Assembly (NCBI GenBank): GCA_036251875.1
Contig: CP133960.1
Location: forward strand, 806,001-870,000
Length of the DNA: 64,000 nt
From: Orbaceae bacterium lpD02
GTDB lineage: Bacteria > Pseudomonadota > Gammaproteobacteria > Enterobacterales > Orbaceae
Reading direction: 5' to 3'
Positions 49,515-59,153 of the stretch are shown here, piece by piece; position 1 is the first letter of the stretch, and every line of letters starts with the position of its first letter. Both the position numbers and the translations under genes were made by a program. The notes under the pieces are model-generated. The model searched no databases. It was given only the letters and a program-made list of their open reading frames with translations, and was not told the DNA's origin.

Positions 49515-50457
49515 TATTAATCGAGTAATGTTAGCACCGATGGAAGGCGTGTTAGATGGTTTTGTTAGGGAATTATTGACAGAAATAAATGACTATGATC
49601 TGTGTGTGACTGAATTTGTTCGGGTGGTTAATACCCTTTTGCCAGCCAAAACCTTTTATCGACTCTGCCCTGAACTGCATAATAATGCTTATACCAAATC
49701 AGGCACGCCTGTTCGCGTACAATTATTAGGTAGCTCACCTGAGTGGATTGCTAAAAATGCAGTTAGAGCAATTGAACTTGGCTCACATGGCATCGATTTG
49801 AATTGTGGTTGTCCTGCCAAAAAAGTCGTGGGCAGCGAGGGAGGAGCAAGTCTACTAAAAAGTCCAGAACTTATCTACCAAATAACTACGGCGATTCGTC
49901 AGGCAATCCCTAAAGAACAAGTTCTTTCAGTTAAAGTTCGGTTAGGCTGGGAGTCAATTGAAGAGCGCTTTGAAATTGCGGATGCTGCCGAACAAGGTGG
50001 CGCTAATGAAATCGTCGTGCACGGACGAACTAAAGAAGATGGTTACAAAGCAGATAAAATCAACTGGCAGGCGATTGGTGATCTCCGTCAACGACTCTCT
50101 ATTCCAGTCATTGCTAATGGTGAAATATGGAGTTATCAAGATGGGCAAAAATGTTTAAATGCTAGTGGCTGTGATGCACTTATGCTTGGCCGAGGCGCTT
50201 TAAATCTACCTAATTTAGGTGCTATAGTTAAACATGGACAAAAAAAATTAGCTTGGCAAGATGTATTAAATTTACTTAAACGTTACATCATAATTGACAA
50301 TCCTTATGATAGCGGTTGCTACCACATAGCAAGGATCAAGCAATGGTTAAGTTATTTACGCAAAGAGTATGATGAAGCGTCTGAGTTATTTTTAAAAATA
50401 AGAGCAATCAGCGATAAAAAACAGCTAACAATGTTGATATTAGCGCAACAATATTAG
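49504..50457 (+). CDS. dusC: tRNA-dihydrouridine(16) synthase DusC
   Basis: This flavoenzyme of about 317 aa (E. coli DusC 315 aa) reduces uridine 16 in tRNA. Motifs are [17 protein letters not shown] at the N-terminus, [24 protein letters not shown] with the active-site Cys near residue 99, VKVRLGWE near 140, [12 protein letters not shown] near 170 and [10 protein letters not shown] near 203. GLDLNxGCPAK... with VVGSEGGA favours DusC over DusA/B. Start ATG 49504 lies inside the moeB end; an earlier in-frame codon would add ten unrelated residues. Convergent with the cas genes. Confidence 0.93.
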   Translation: MKNSINRVMLAPMEGVLDGFVRELLTEINDYDLCVTEFVRVVNTLLPAKTFYRLCPELHNNAYTKSGTPVRVQLLGSSPEWIAKNAVRAIELGSHGIDLNCGCPAKKVVGSEGGASLLKSPELIYQITTAIRQAIPKEQVLSVKVRLGWESIEERFEIADAAEQGGANEIVVHGRTKEDGYKADKINWQAIGDLRQRLSIPVIANGEIWSYQDGQKCLNASGCDALMLGRGALNLPNLGAIVKHGQKKLAWQDVLNLLKRYIIIDNPYDSGCYHIARIKQWLSYLRKEYDEASELFLKIRAISDKKQLTMLILAQQY

Positions 50458-50501
50458 ACAAATTTTTAGCCAATACCTATTCACACTCACTTAACCTATT
50501 T

Positions 50502-50589
50502 TGTCTAAACTACCTACACGGTAATGAACAAAGGATAATTGTATGTTTGAAATTTCTATGTTTTCTAAGCTGCCTATACGGCGGTGAAC
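50502..50589 (-). CRISPR. Minimal type I-F array: two repeats, one 32-nt spacer
   Basis: Repeat A spans 50562-50589 and repeat B 50502-50529, each 28 bp; the spacer is 50530-50561, exactly 32 nt. On the minus strand repeat A begins GTTCACCGCCGTATAGGCAG, the I-F (subtype Ypest) repeat, with GCC-GTATA-GGC as hairpin. Repeat B matches at 21 of 28 positions, and its changes keep the stem paired (ACC-GTGTA-GGT). The degenerate copy is distal to the leader, as terminal repeats usually are. No further repeat is found 60 bp either side. Confidence 0.9.
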
Positions 50590-50734
50590 TAGAGTTTTAT
50601 ATTATAAATGCCGTTGTTTACCAAAGGATAGTACTTAATTAATTATTTTAAACCCTTTTTTTTAATAAAAAATTAACTATTTGATTAAATTTGTTTTTTT
50701 CAGATTAAATAAAAAAGGGGATTTGATAAGGGTA
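50590..50734 (-). promoter_or_regulatory. Probable CRISPR leader between cas3 and the array
   Basis: About 145 bp of very AT-rich DNA with long T runs on the plus strand lies between the cas2-cas3 stop and the first canonical repeat, in the orientation expected for an I-F leader. It replaces the place where csy1-csy4 normally stand, so the deletion endpoint may lie here. Promoter elements were not resolved. Confidence 0.55.
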
Positions 50735-53700
50735 TTAACCCCCACGATAAAAACCAAACCACGGATGATAATACCAGTAAGGTTGGTCATTTAATGTAAT
50801 AGTAGCAAATTGTAGCGCTAACCGAGGTAGAGGCATATCAGGAAAATGGTGCGATAACGCTATAAGCTCTTGATGAAAATCCGCCGTTAGCCAAGGTGTT
50901 ATTTTATCTGAATCGAATAATTGTGCCCAAGATTGGTAGCTGATCTGTTCATTGATCTTACTTGAGCTAAAATCATTCGGAGTTTGCCATGCAATTTCAG
51001 CAGGACTAAAACGAAAACCATTTTGACCGTCTTCATTAAATTGACAAACATATTCAATTTGCTTACGTGCTCGGCGCCGGAAAGGCGTTAATAGTTGTAA
51101 ATGAACGCAATAGCTATGCGCCAGCGTTTGGCACCAATAACTGGTTACTTCATTGCTCTCACGTTTTTTATGTTTAACATCTGTAGGAATGTTAAACAAA
51201 TCAGCCATCACTCGATGTTCTAGTTCGGCTAATGTACTAATTTTATCATGCCAAACATCTGGCCTAGTAATACGTGAAATTGCATTAATATTAGAAAGCT
51301 GTGTTTCAGTTATCAGCTCACTGCTTTTGTGCGTCGTTAAACGAAATTTATCCGATTCAAAACCAGGGTGATAAAAACAAATTTTATTTAAACCTAACGA
51401 GTTCCCTTGTTTTATTGCCTTCAAATTACTGCTTAAAATTGCTACATTGGGGCTATTGGCTACTTTATCTGGACGATGGCGCCACACTCGTCCAACGAGT
51501 TGAATAATTGAGCGCATCGAAGATGGCTCAATTATTGCCCAATCATAATCATGATCTCTTCCTACCTCTGTAACTGGTGTGCCAATTACGATAAAAAGGT
51601 GATGGTTAACCTGACTTTGGTCTAATTCTTGGCGAATTTCAGGATGCATAAACAAAGCGTTTGGCTCATTACGGCTTAATAGCCGGTCAAGCTTTTCTTC
51701 CAACTTGCTACGCAGTAACAACAGTTGTTTTGCATGGTAAACGACAATGTGAAGCTGAGTATCTGTCGGCATGTCAGTTAATTGGTAAATTGCTCTTGCG
51801 AGCGCTATAACATTTTCAGTATGAGCCAAACGAATTAAGCCAAGACTAATTTTTTTGGTTGTCTTAGGATCGACGTTATGATGTTCAGTATGCAACTGAT
51901 AAGCTTGCTTTATCAGTTGCTGCGCTAATAATGGAAAATCTAATGCGGTATTTTCAGGTTTATTTTTTTGATAATCCGCAAGAGGCATTACTACTCCCTG
52001 CCGCCGAATACTAGCTTGCTGTAATCTATTGATACGAGCAGTAACAAACTGCTGATGAGCTTGATTAAAATCATCATCACATTCGATATTTGTGGCTTGT
52101 TGCTCAAATTCGTCAAACCAACTACACACAATCGGTAAGGGTGGTTTATTTTGTTGCTTTTGCCAAATTTTACGCCCTGCTTGATATGCAGCAAATAATC
52201 CACTGACCAAATCTGGCGTTAATGTTGCCGATGATAACAGTACTTTGCTACCGAACAAACCAGACAAATAGACTAATCGCGCTAGTGCAGGTAAATCATT
52301 TTGGTCAAAATCATCAGGCTCATCTAAAATTAAATCTGCCGTTAATAACCGCAAAATAGGGACAATATGTTTCCCTCCTCGTTGATTTTCACTGGCTTGA
52401 ATTAAATGGTCAATCGTACATGTTACTAGCGGTGTCAGTAACAATGAACGCGCTTTATGATCTTGAATAATAGTGCCAAATTCATCTGCATCTATTGCGC
52501 TGGAGTATACGTCGACAAAGCCATCGATTAAATTCTCAGTAGATTCACTGCCAGAGCAACTATCATTATCTTGTTGTGCTAGTTCAAATAATGCTTTATT
52601 AGCTTGACCACCCACTAAAATAGCTAGTTGTTCATCCGTTAGGTTAAGTTTTTGTCTTAAGACTTTACCTGTTTGTAGGGTTAATACCCGCAGACCAAGA
52701 GCTATTGTAAAACGTATACCGCGCTTGGCATCGGCAAGTGTATACATGATTTTACTATTGGCAAGCGTTTTACCACAACCCGTTGATGCCATATTTATAC
52801 CAAAAAAACCGGCTTCATTCGCGTGTTCTGAAATACTTTTAGTTAAATCAACGGCGTAATTTTGCCACATAAATCGTTGTATTTTACTTCGCTCGGTAAA
52901 GGGTTTATGTTTGCTCAAGCTAGGTAAGTTACCGTCTAATACCGGTAATAAACGCGCAAACCTAGCGGTATATTTTGCTACGCCAAGTAAGTGCTCATCC
53001 AAATACTGTTTGGCTTGTTTGTCACTTGCCGTATTGGCGATTAGCTCACTATTATCTATGTGGCACTCTCTTGGCCGGCTAGAAAAATTATGATCGCCCG
53101 TCATTAAAGCAAGCCGTGATAAATGCAATAAGAATGGATCATTAATATAATCAGCTATTGCTAACTGCTTTAGATTGAAATCATTTAACGCTTTATTAGC
53201 CCAGCGTTTAAGCTGGTTTAGCCATAATTTACTTGTTGTCACACTTTTGGCTAGCTGCCAAAAGTGTTGTTGGTTTTGTTGATCGGCTTTAGGGTTCCAT
53301 ACCCAATTAGCAACAGCAGAGAGCTTTTTAAAAAAACGCTGTGGGGTAAAATCTTCAATATAATCAGGCGTATTTTGTTGCTTAATACTATTTATTTCTT
53401 TATATTTATTATCACGCCTATCCCACCGCTCATCTGCATCCGTCATCGGCATGCGATGATGTGAAACAATTAACCAACCAATCCATTGTGCTAGTGAGGG
53501 CGATTTTTCTAAATTGAGTTTATCTCTATTAACTGATATTAATTTATTATGCCAATCTGGATTGAGCTGCTGATAATGTTCAAACGTTGCCAACCGAGTC
53601 AATACACTTTCATTGCTATCACACCCTTCAATCATTAGCATAAATAACTGTAATGAGATCCACTCATGACGATAAGGATCGCCTAAAGTACCAAGCTTAA

Positions 53701-54106
53701 GTTTATTTTGAAAACCAATAGTGGCTTTACCTAAATCATGTAAAAGTGCTGATAGTGTGGCAATAATTTGTATTGATGAGCCGTATTGCCATTGATTTTC
53801 GTTATCGCTGCGTAAGATGTTGCGTTTTGTTCGATTAGTCGGTACTCGCCCTTCATCATTAAACTGGCTGCGATCGCCAACTAACCATAATAATTCCGTA
53901 TTGTTTTTGCCTCGCGTCCAATAACAGGCTACGGCAGTATTTTTACGGGCTGTTCGCTTTAGCAAATTACGTAGTGTGATTAGTCCCTCTTCAGTGATAG
54001 CTGTTTGCCACGTCCGCCCGCCACTGCGCTCAGCAAACTGGTCAATAATACGGCGCGTCTCTTTTAAGGCATTTTTTTTGCATTGGCTGATAAGTAAAAT
54101 ATTCAT
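50735..54106 (-). CDS. cas3: Type I-F Cas2-Cas3 fusion nuclease-helicase
   Basis: This 1,123-aa protein has an N-terminal Cas2-like domain (about 1-95, MNILLISQCKKNALKETRRIIDQFAERSG), which is specific to type I-F. An HD nuclease follows (His123-Asp124 in LLHDLGKATIGFQNKL), then a superfamily-2 helicase: Walker A STGCGKTLANS near residue 440, DExD-box LILDEPDDF near 594, motif III SSATLTP and motif VI QLVGRVWRHRPDK near 867. A C-terminal domain ends WYYHPWFGFYRGG. In active systems it degrades Csy-targeted DNA and joins Cas1 for spacer capture. No internal stop or frameshift is seen. It overlaps cas1 by 4 bp (ATGA). Confidence 0.95.
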   Translation of the reverse strand: MNILLISQCKKNALKETRRIIDQFAERSGGRTWQTAITEEGLITLRNLLKRTARKNTAVACYWTRGKNNTELLWLVGDRSQFNDEGRVPTNRTKRNILRSDNENQWQYGSSIQIIATLSALLHDLGKATIGFQNKLKLGTLGDPYRHEWISLQLFMLMIEGCDSNESVLTRLATFEHYQQLNPDWHNKLISVNRDKLNLEKSPSLAQWIGWLIVSHHRMPMTDADERWDRRDNKYKEINSIKQQNTPDYIEDFTPQRFFKKLSAVANWVWNPKADQQNQQHFWQLAKSVTTSKLWLNQLKRWANKALNDFNLKQLAIADYINDPFLLHLSRLALMTGDHNFSSRPRECHIDNSELIANTASDKQAKQYLDEHLLGVAKYTARFARLLPVLDGNLPSLSKHKPFTERSKIQRFMWQNYAVDLTKSISEHANEAGFFGINMASTGCGKTLANSKIMYTLADAKRGIRFTIALGLRVLTLQTGKVLRQKLNLTDEQLAILVGGQANKALFELAQQDNDSCSGSESTENLIDGFVDVYSSAIDADEFGTIIQDHKARSLLLTPLVTCTIDHLIQASENQRGGKHIVPILRLLTADLILDEPDDFDQNDLPALARLVYLSGLFGSKVLLSSATLTPDLVSGLFAAYQAGRKIWQKQQNKPPLPIVCSWFDEFEQQATNIECDDDFNQAHQQFVTARINRLQQASIRRQGVVMPLADYQKNKPENTALDFPLLAQQLIKQAYQLHTEHHNVDPKTTKKISLGLIRLAHTENVIALARAIYQLTDMPTDTQLHIVVYHAKQLLLLRSKLEEKLDRLLSRNEPNALFMHPEIRQELDQSQVNHHLFIVIGTPVTEVGRDHDYDWAIIEPSSMRSIIQLVGRVWRHRPDKVANSPNVAILSSNLKAIKQGNSLGLNKICFYHPGFESDKFRLTTHKSSELITETQLSNINAISRITRPDVWHDKISTLAELEHRVMADLFNIPTDVKHKKRESNEVTSYWCQTLAHSYCVHLQLLTPFRRRARKQIEYVCQFNEDGQNGFRFSPAEIAWQTPNDFSSSKINEQISYQSWAQLFDSDKITPWLTADFHQELIALSHHFPDMPLPRLALQFATITLNDQPYWYYHPWFGFYRGG

Positions 54107-55062
54107 GACAGCTCCGCAAGTTGTTTTAAGACATCAATCATAATATCTAGCACATTAAACTGAGCAAAATTATTGATACAAGACTGGCGAAACTCCTTTT
54201 CGCTATCACCTCGTTGTGCCGATAAAAATGCCTGAGGTAAAATAATGCTATCTTTGATAATATCTGCGGCATCAAATACTAAACCGCCACGACGAGTTTT
54301 ACCATATAAGATAGCCATGCCATGCGGCAAGCCAAGAACCCAACATGCCGTCGCACCAAGCCCATAGGCTAAATAGTTACCATGGTCTAAAAACTGATTA
54401 GCAGGATCAAAATATTTACCTTTTAAGCCTTGTTTACGTTTAAATTTATCATCTTGCATGGTAAGTTCATTAGCTAAGCCATATAAGCGTTTACTAAAAC
54501 GCCCTTCTGCCGCTAATAATGCTTGACTATTATCTACTTGATTAAATTGCAGTGCAAAATCATCGATTAACTGATTCAAACTAACTTGAACACTTTCAAA
54601 CTGCCAATCATGTTTTTGCCAATATTGCGCAATTAGTTGTAAACGCCTTTGTTGTAAATGCTTTGCTGCCTTTAGCCGCCGTAGATCATCAAATCAAAAC
54701 TGGCACCATTTTTGTAAATATTCGGTTGCTCGATATTCACTTTGTGGTGAAAAAAATTGGCAGGCAAATTCAGTTTCATTTGCCGCAAACAATGGCGTGC
54801 CGCCGCAGCCACAAAATCCCATCATAACACCCGCTTTTGATAATTCGCGAACAGCCGCTTGAGTAATAGATGTGCCTGTACCAAGCAGTATACAACTCGT
54901 ATTAGCAATAGGAATATTCCAGTACAACGACTCATTACCGCGATCAGTAACATATTCAACTCGTCCGCCATTAACTAAGACCCGGCAATGCTCTAAATAA
55001 TAGAGATTAGCTCGTTTAGAATGAAGAATAGTTTTTAACTCTGTAGCACGAATTTCATTCAT
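54103..55062 (-). pseudogene. cas1: Type I-F cas1 with an in-frame TGA and a substituted catalytic His
   Basis: The frame is continuous over 320 codons (about 319 aa for the family) except TGA at codon 123 (54694-54696), inside YLQKWCQF-stop-FDDLRRLKAAKHLQQRRL; TGG to TGA is one base. The N-terminal beta domain precedes the stop. The catalytic alpha domain follows it: Glu186 in AAEGRFSKRLYG, Asp264 and Asp267 in VFDAADIIKD. At codon 253 (54304-54306) the sequence reads ILYGKTRRGG with TAT, where I-F Cas1 normally has the metal-binding His (LHGKTRRGG; H254 in P. aeruginosa). Both changes would inactivate spacer acquisition. No ATG suits internal reinitiation of a catalytic fragment. Confidence 0.9.
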
Positions 55063-55248
55063 ATATGACTCAATATAATTAAAAGCAGGGGCAATAATCT
55101 AACATTATTTAACTAAACTTCACAATCTCAGCATCTTGTAATTGTTTTGTATTGATCTGTTTTATATAAAATGCTAAATTACTGTATATAAAAACAGTAA
55201 TTATTTATTTGATAATTATCTCTCATACTACAATAAGGAGTAACGACC

Positions 55249-55524
55249 ATGACATGTGGTGCGACGAATACTTCAGCACAAAACCTACTAACCGTGATCC
55301 CATTTACTTATCAGTCACGTTATCCAACCAAACGCTATTATATGCAGGAAAAGTTAGCTAGTTATCACGCTAACAGTTTAGAACCCTTGATCCCCGATGA
55401 AATTATTGAGCAGTGTTTAGCGTTAGTTTATGCAATGCTTGAAGTTCAACATCATGGGGTTCGAGAGTCATTAACACTCATTTTGCAAGAACGATTACAG
55501 CTCTTACAAGATAAACTATCGTAG
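55249..55524 (+). CDS. Unknown 91-aa protein divergent from cas1
   Basis: I do not recognise this protein. ATG 55249 has a strong AATAAGGAGTAACGACC site, supporting a real gene. It has no signal peptide or membrane helix. The first half is polar with several Tyr residues (TYQSRYPTKRYYMQEK), and the second half (about 47-91) looks helical with a heptad-like ending, LTLILQERLQLLQDKLS. It starts 186 bp from the cas1 start, transcribed away from it. It might be unrelated housekeeping or a small CRISPR-adjacent factor; nothing in the sequence decides. Confidence 0.7.
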   Translation: MTCGATNTSAQNLLTVIPFTYQSRYPTKRYYMQEKLASYHANSLEPLIPDEIIEQCLALVYAMLEVQHHGVRESLTLILQERLQLLQDKLS

Positions 55525-55614
55525 TCGTTATAAACATTGGCAAGCTTGACTTGCTAATTGTAACTATTGCATGACAAATATTTTTTATTCTACTCTCTGT
55601 AGTGAGTATAAAAA

Positions 55615-56571
55615 TTAGTTTGTCATTTTTTGCTCCAGGTACATACCAGCGCCAAGTAGCCCAGGATCCGAATGAACAATGACATAAACTGGAATAGTTT
55701 GTAACAAGCGCCCCATTCGGCCTTTAGTTTCAAAATGAAGCCTAAAATCTGATTGTTTAAAAAATTCCAGAAAACGAGGGACTATCCCCCCCGCAATATA
55801 AACCCCGCCACGAGTATTTAGCGTAAGCGCTAAATTACCGCCAAAACGTCCCATGAATGCACAAAATAAACTGAGTGTTTGTAAGCAGATTTGGCAACTT
55901 TGCTCAAGCGCCTGTGTAACAATTTCACTAGCGGTTATATCTTGTTTACTTTGATTAGTTAGTTCAACTAACGCTTGATAAATATTAACTAAACCACTGC
56001 CTGATAAGAATCGCTCTGCTGATACACGACCGAATTTCTGGCGCAATATCGATAAAATTTTATCTTCGGAATCATTAATCATTGGCAACTCAACATGACC
56101 GCCCTCACCAGGTAAACTTAGCCATTTTCCTGCGATACTGAGGAGATGAGCAACGCCTAAACCAGTTCCGGCACCATAAACTGCAATCGGATAGGTAATA
56201 TCTGCAGCTTGACCACCGATTTGGCATATGTCCTCAGCTCCTAGGGCAGGCACAGACATTGCTACCGCGGTAAAATCATTAATCACTTCGAGTTGTTTTA
56301 ATGCGAGTAATTCTTGTAGCTCGCTACGTGAAAATTCAATATGGTTATTGGTCATGACAATCTTATCGCCCTCAATTGGGCAAGCAAGCGCAAAACAAGC
56401 ACGCTTAACCGTTACTGAGCACAGTTTAAGGTAGTCAGTAACTAATTGTGGTAAACATGTGTCGTCGGTAATGGTATATTTTTTTATATCTGATAATATT
56501 TTTGTTGCCCTATTGTATAAAGCAAAACGAGCGTTGGTACCACCGATGTCTGCAACTAGTAACTTTTCCAT
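55615..56571 (-). CDS. glk: Glucokinase
   Basis: This 318-aa ATP-dependent glucokinase (E. coli Glk 321 aa) phosphorylates glucose. It has the phosphate-1 motif VADIGGTNARFALY at the N-terminus, ALACPIEGDKIVMTNNHIEFSRSEL near residue 61, VINDFTAVAMSVPAL near 95 with the catalytic Asp, GAGTGLGVAHLL near 132, LPGEGGHVELPM near 150 and GGVYIAGGIVPRF near 255. It is of the proteobacterial Glk type, not ROK. It lies 119 bp downstream of the MFS gene, same strand. Confidence 0.96.
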   Translation of the reverse strand: MEKLLVADIGGTNARFALYNRATKILSDIKKYTITDDTCLPQLVTDYLKLCSVTVKRACFALACPIEGDKIVMTNNHIEFSRSELQELLALKQLEVINDFTAVAMSVPALGAEDICQIGGQAADITYPIAVYGAGTGLGVAHLLSIAGKWLSLPGEGGHVELPMINDSEDKILSILRQKFGRVSAERFLSGSGLVNIYQALVELTNQSKQDITASEIVTQALEQSCQICLQTLSLFCAFMGRFGGNLALTLNTRGGVYIAGGIVPRFLEFFKQSDFRLHFETKGRMGRLLQTIPVYVIVHSDPGLLGAGMYLEQKMTN

Positions 56572-56690
56572 CTATTTACCTTTTTCAATCATAAAATTAA
56601 AATATTTATTTTATGGCTCAAATTTTTTACTAAAATATAGTATATTTACGCCACTACATTAGGTTGTATTCAACTCATTTATTATTCTAA

Positions 56691-57977
56691 TTAATCAGCA
56701 AACTCACTATCTTTGGTCTCTTTAATGAGTGCTATTGCAACAAAACTAATTAAAGATGCAGCAGAAACATAATAGCCAACCCAAGCTAGACTACCTTGTA
56801 TAACTAAGTAATTAGCAATGATTGGCGCAAGTGAAGCGCCTAGTATACCGCCAACACTGTAGGCAACAGATGAACCTGTATAACGCACATTAGTTGGGAA
56901 TATTTCCGGTAATAAGGCCCCCATTGGAGCAAAGATTATCCCCATTAAAAATAACTCTAAACTTAAAAAACTTAAGACCATTAGGTTGGAGCCGCTAGCC
57001 ATAAATGAAGTCATAAACATCCCAGAGATAACCGTACACAATAAGCCAATAATTAATATAGGTTTTCGTCCATATTTGTCACTTAAAAAAGCTGAAATCG
57101 GCGTGGCTATCGCCATAAAGACAATTGCAATACAAAGAAAACCTAAAAAGCTGTCTTTGGCAATCGATAAATATTTAGTGCCATATTGTAATAAAAAAGC
57201 GGTAGTAATATAAAATAATGTATAACAACCAACCATCGACAATGAACCTAATATTAAAGCTTGCCAATGATATTTTAGTACATTAATGACTGGCATTTTT
57301 GCCTGTTTTTTAGCCGATAATGTTTTGCTAAAAATGGGACTTTCAACTAGTTTTAGACGAATATATAAGCCAATAATGACCAATACTGCGCTCAAAATAA
57401 AGGGAATACGCCATCCCCATTGTAAAAATTGTTCATTTGATAACAATAGTGTCACAGTTAAAAAAACAGCGTTAGACATTAAAAAGCCAATTGATGGTCC
57501 TAACTGAGGAAACATACCAAATAGCGCTCGTTTACCCTGCGGTGCATTTTCAGTCGCTAATAATGCAGCGCCGCCCCATTCACCACCAAGTCCTAATCCT
57601 TGAGCTAAACGCAAAATACATAATAGTAATGGTGCCCAAAAACCAATAGTTGCATAACCAGGTAATAAACCAATTAATGTTGTTGCCAATCCCATAAGTA
57701 TTAACGAAAAAACCAATGTAGATTTTCTACCTATTCGATCACCAAAGTGACCAAATAACATAGCACCTATTGGTCGAGCAATAAATGCGATCCCAAAAGT
57801 AGCAAAAGATTGTAGCGCTTGTGCTGACGGCGAACTATCAGGAAAAAATACTGGACCAATCACTAAAGCGGCTGCAGTTGCATAAATGTAAAAATCATAA
57901 AACTCAATAGCGGTGCCGATAAAGCTTGCCAATGCGATGCGAGAGGTTGAATTAACTGGTTGATGGTTTGCGCCCAT
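56691..57977 (-). CDS. MFS transporter, metabolite:H+ symporter family (YhjE/ShiA/ProP-like)
   Basis: This twelve-helix carrier of about 428 aa has the MHS-family pattern: SFIGTAIEFYDFYIYATAAALVIGPVFFP at the first helix, the loop 2-3 motif GHFGDRIGRKSTLVFSLILMGLATTLIGLLPGYATIGFWAPLLLCILRLAQGLGLGGEWGGAAL, and the equivalent SDKYGRKPIL in the second half. ShiA, ProP, KgtP and YhjE are relatives; the sequence looks nearest to YhjE by eye. ATG 57977 with GGAG upstream is preferred to TTG 57992. The substrate is unknown (probably an organic acid, quinate-like or osmolyte). Confidence 0.9.
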   Translation of the reverse strand: MGANHQPVNSTSRIALASFIGTAIEFYDFYIYATAAALVIGPVFFPDSSPSAQALQSFATFGIAFIARPIGAMLFGHFGDRIGRKSTLVFSLILMGLATTLIGLLPGYATIGFWAPLLLCILRLAQGLGLGGEWGGAALLATENAPQGKRALFGMFPQLGPSIGFLMSNAVFLTVTLLLSNEQFLQWGWRIPFILSAVLVIIGLYIRLKLVESPIFSKTLSAKKQAKMPVINVLKYHWQALILGSLSMVGCYTLFYITTAFLLQYGTKYLSIAKDSFLGFLCIAIVFMAIATPISAFLSDKYGRKPILIIGLLCTVISGMFMTSFMASGSNLMVLSFLSLELFLMGIIFAPMGALLPEIFPTNVRYTGSSVAYSVGGILGASLAPIIANYLVIQGSLAWVGYYVSAASLISFVAIALIKETKDSEFAD

Positions 57978-58162
57978 GAAACACGACTCCAATATTTTTA
58001 TTATTAAGCAGTAAGGAGGAAATTATAAAGCAGTACAAAAAATTTGTTATAAAAAAATAAAATATAATCGCATAAATAGTGATATAAGCGCTGACTTATA
58101 TTACAGCGCTGGCAAATTAAACAGCGTTTGAGTCGATAAAACTAAATTTAAAAGTTTAATAG

Positions 58163-59107
58163 CTATAACCATTTTTTTAATTTGAAGTACACATAAGGAG
58201 CAAGTCCAGCGATTAGCATCAGCCCTAGAGCCATAGGATAGCCATAATCCCAATGTGTTTCAGGCATAAAATCGAAGTTCATACCATAGGCAGAAGCAAC
58301 CACTGTCGGAGGTAAGAATACCACAGATACAACTGAGAAAATTTTAATGATCCGGCTTTGTTCAATATTAATAAAACCAGTGGCGGCTTGCATTAAAAAG
58401 TTAACCTTTTGAAACAGTGATTCATTATGTGGAATAAGTGATTCAATATCGCGAATAACTTCACGAGCTTGTTCTAATTGGTTATGGGGCATTTTTGCCC
58501 GTCTAATTAAATAGTTTAACGCTCGCTGGCTATCCATCAAACATAATCGCACTTTCCAAGCGGTATCTTCAAGCTCTGCCAGCGTTGTAATTGCTTCATC
58601 ATAGTGCTCTTGTGCTTCACGATTCATAATAATTAAGCTGAGTTCTTCAAGTTCACTATAAATATTTTCAATTTCATCAGCTAACTGTTCGACTTTAACC
58701 TCAAACAAGTCAAGTAAGATCTCATAAGCATTACCATCGAGCATTTCTTGATAACGAGAACGCATACGATATAAGCGAAAAGCAGGTAAATCTCGCTCTC
58801 TTAATGTAAACAACCTACCATTATTAATGGTGAAAGCGACAGTTGAGTTGCCCGCTCGATCTTCCGCGTCAGCAAAAAAGAAAAAGGAGTGGACATGTAA
58901 ACCTTCTTTATCTTCAAAAAAACGGGCTGAAGCCTCAATATCATCAAGTTCAAAGCTGGTAGCTAAATTTTGCCCAAGTTCAGCCAAAACAACTTGACGA
59001 TCAATTTCTTCCGGTTCAATCAGATCAACCCACGCAGCACAATTAATATCGACATCACTATTAATTTTCGCTAAGTGCTTATTATTTAATTTAAACGCAT
59101 TAAGCAT
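58163..59107 (-). CDS. corA: Magnesium/cobalt transporter CorA
   Basis: This 314-aa protein (E. coli CorA 316 aa) has a long cytoplasmic domain and two C-terminal membrane helices (about residues 255-275 and 288-308). The signature GMN is in [25 protein letters not shown]. Other family wording is [22 protein letters not shown] and [47 protein letters not shown]. It is the last gene of the matP-topA-cysB-corA run on the minus strand, 46 bp after cysB. Confidence 0.96.
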   Translation of the reverse strand: MLNAFKLNNKHLAKINSDVDINCAAWVDLIEPEEIDRQVVLAELGQNLATSFELDDIEASARFFEDKEGLHVHSFFFFADAEDRAGNSTVAFTINNGRLFTLRERDLPAFRLYRMRSRYQEMLDGNAYEILLDLFEVKVEQLADEIENIYSELEELSLIIMNREAQEHYDEAITTLAELEDTAWKVRLCLMDSQRALNYLIRRAKMPHNQLEQAREVIRDIESLIPHNESLFQKVNFLMQAATGFINIEQSRIIKIFSVVSVVFLPPTVVASAYGMNFDFMPETHWDYGYPMALGLMLIAGLAPYVYFKLKKWL

Positions 59108-59153
59108 GGGTGCCTCTTCTTTTCTCTATGATAACAAAACGGCACATTATAAC

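Noticed and set aside
50590-50734. Remnants of csy1-csy4 between cas3 and the array
   Set aside because: The stretch is only 145 bp and AT-rich, and I recognised no Csy-like peptide in it.
54694-54696. Programmed TGA readthrough or selenocysteine in cas1
   Set aside because: I saw no SECIS-like element, and other genes here use TGA as a normal stop (usher, cas1 end). The second hit at codon 253 also argues for decay.
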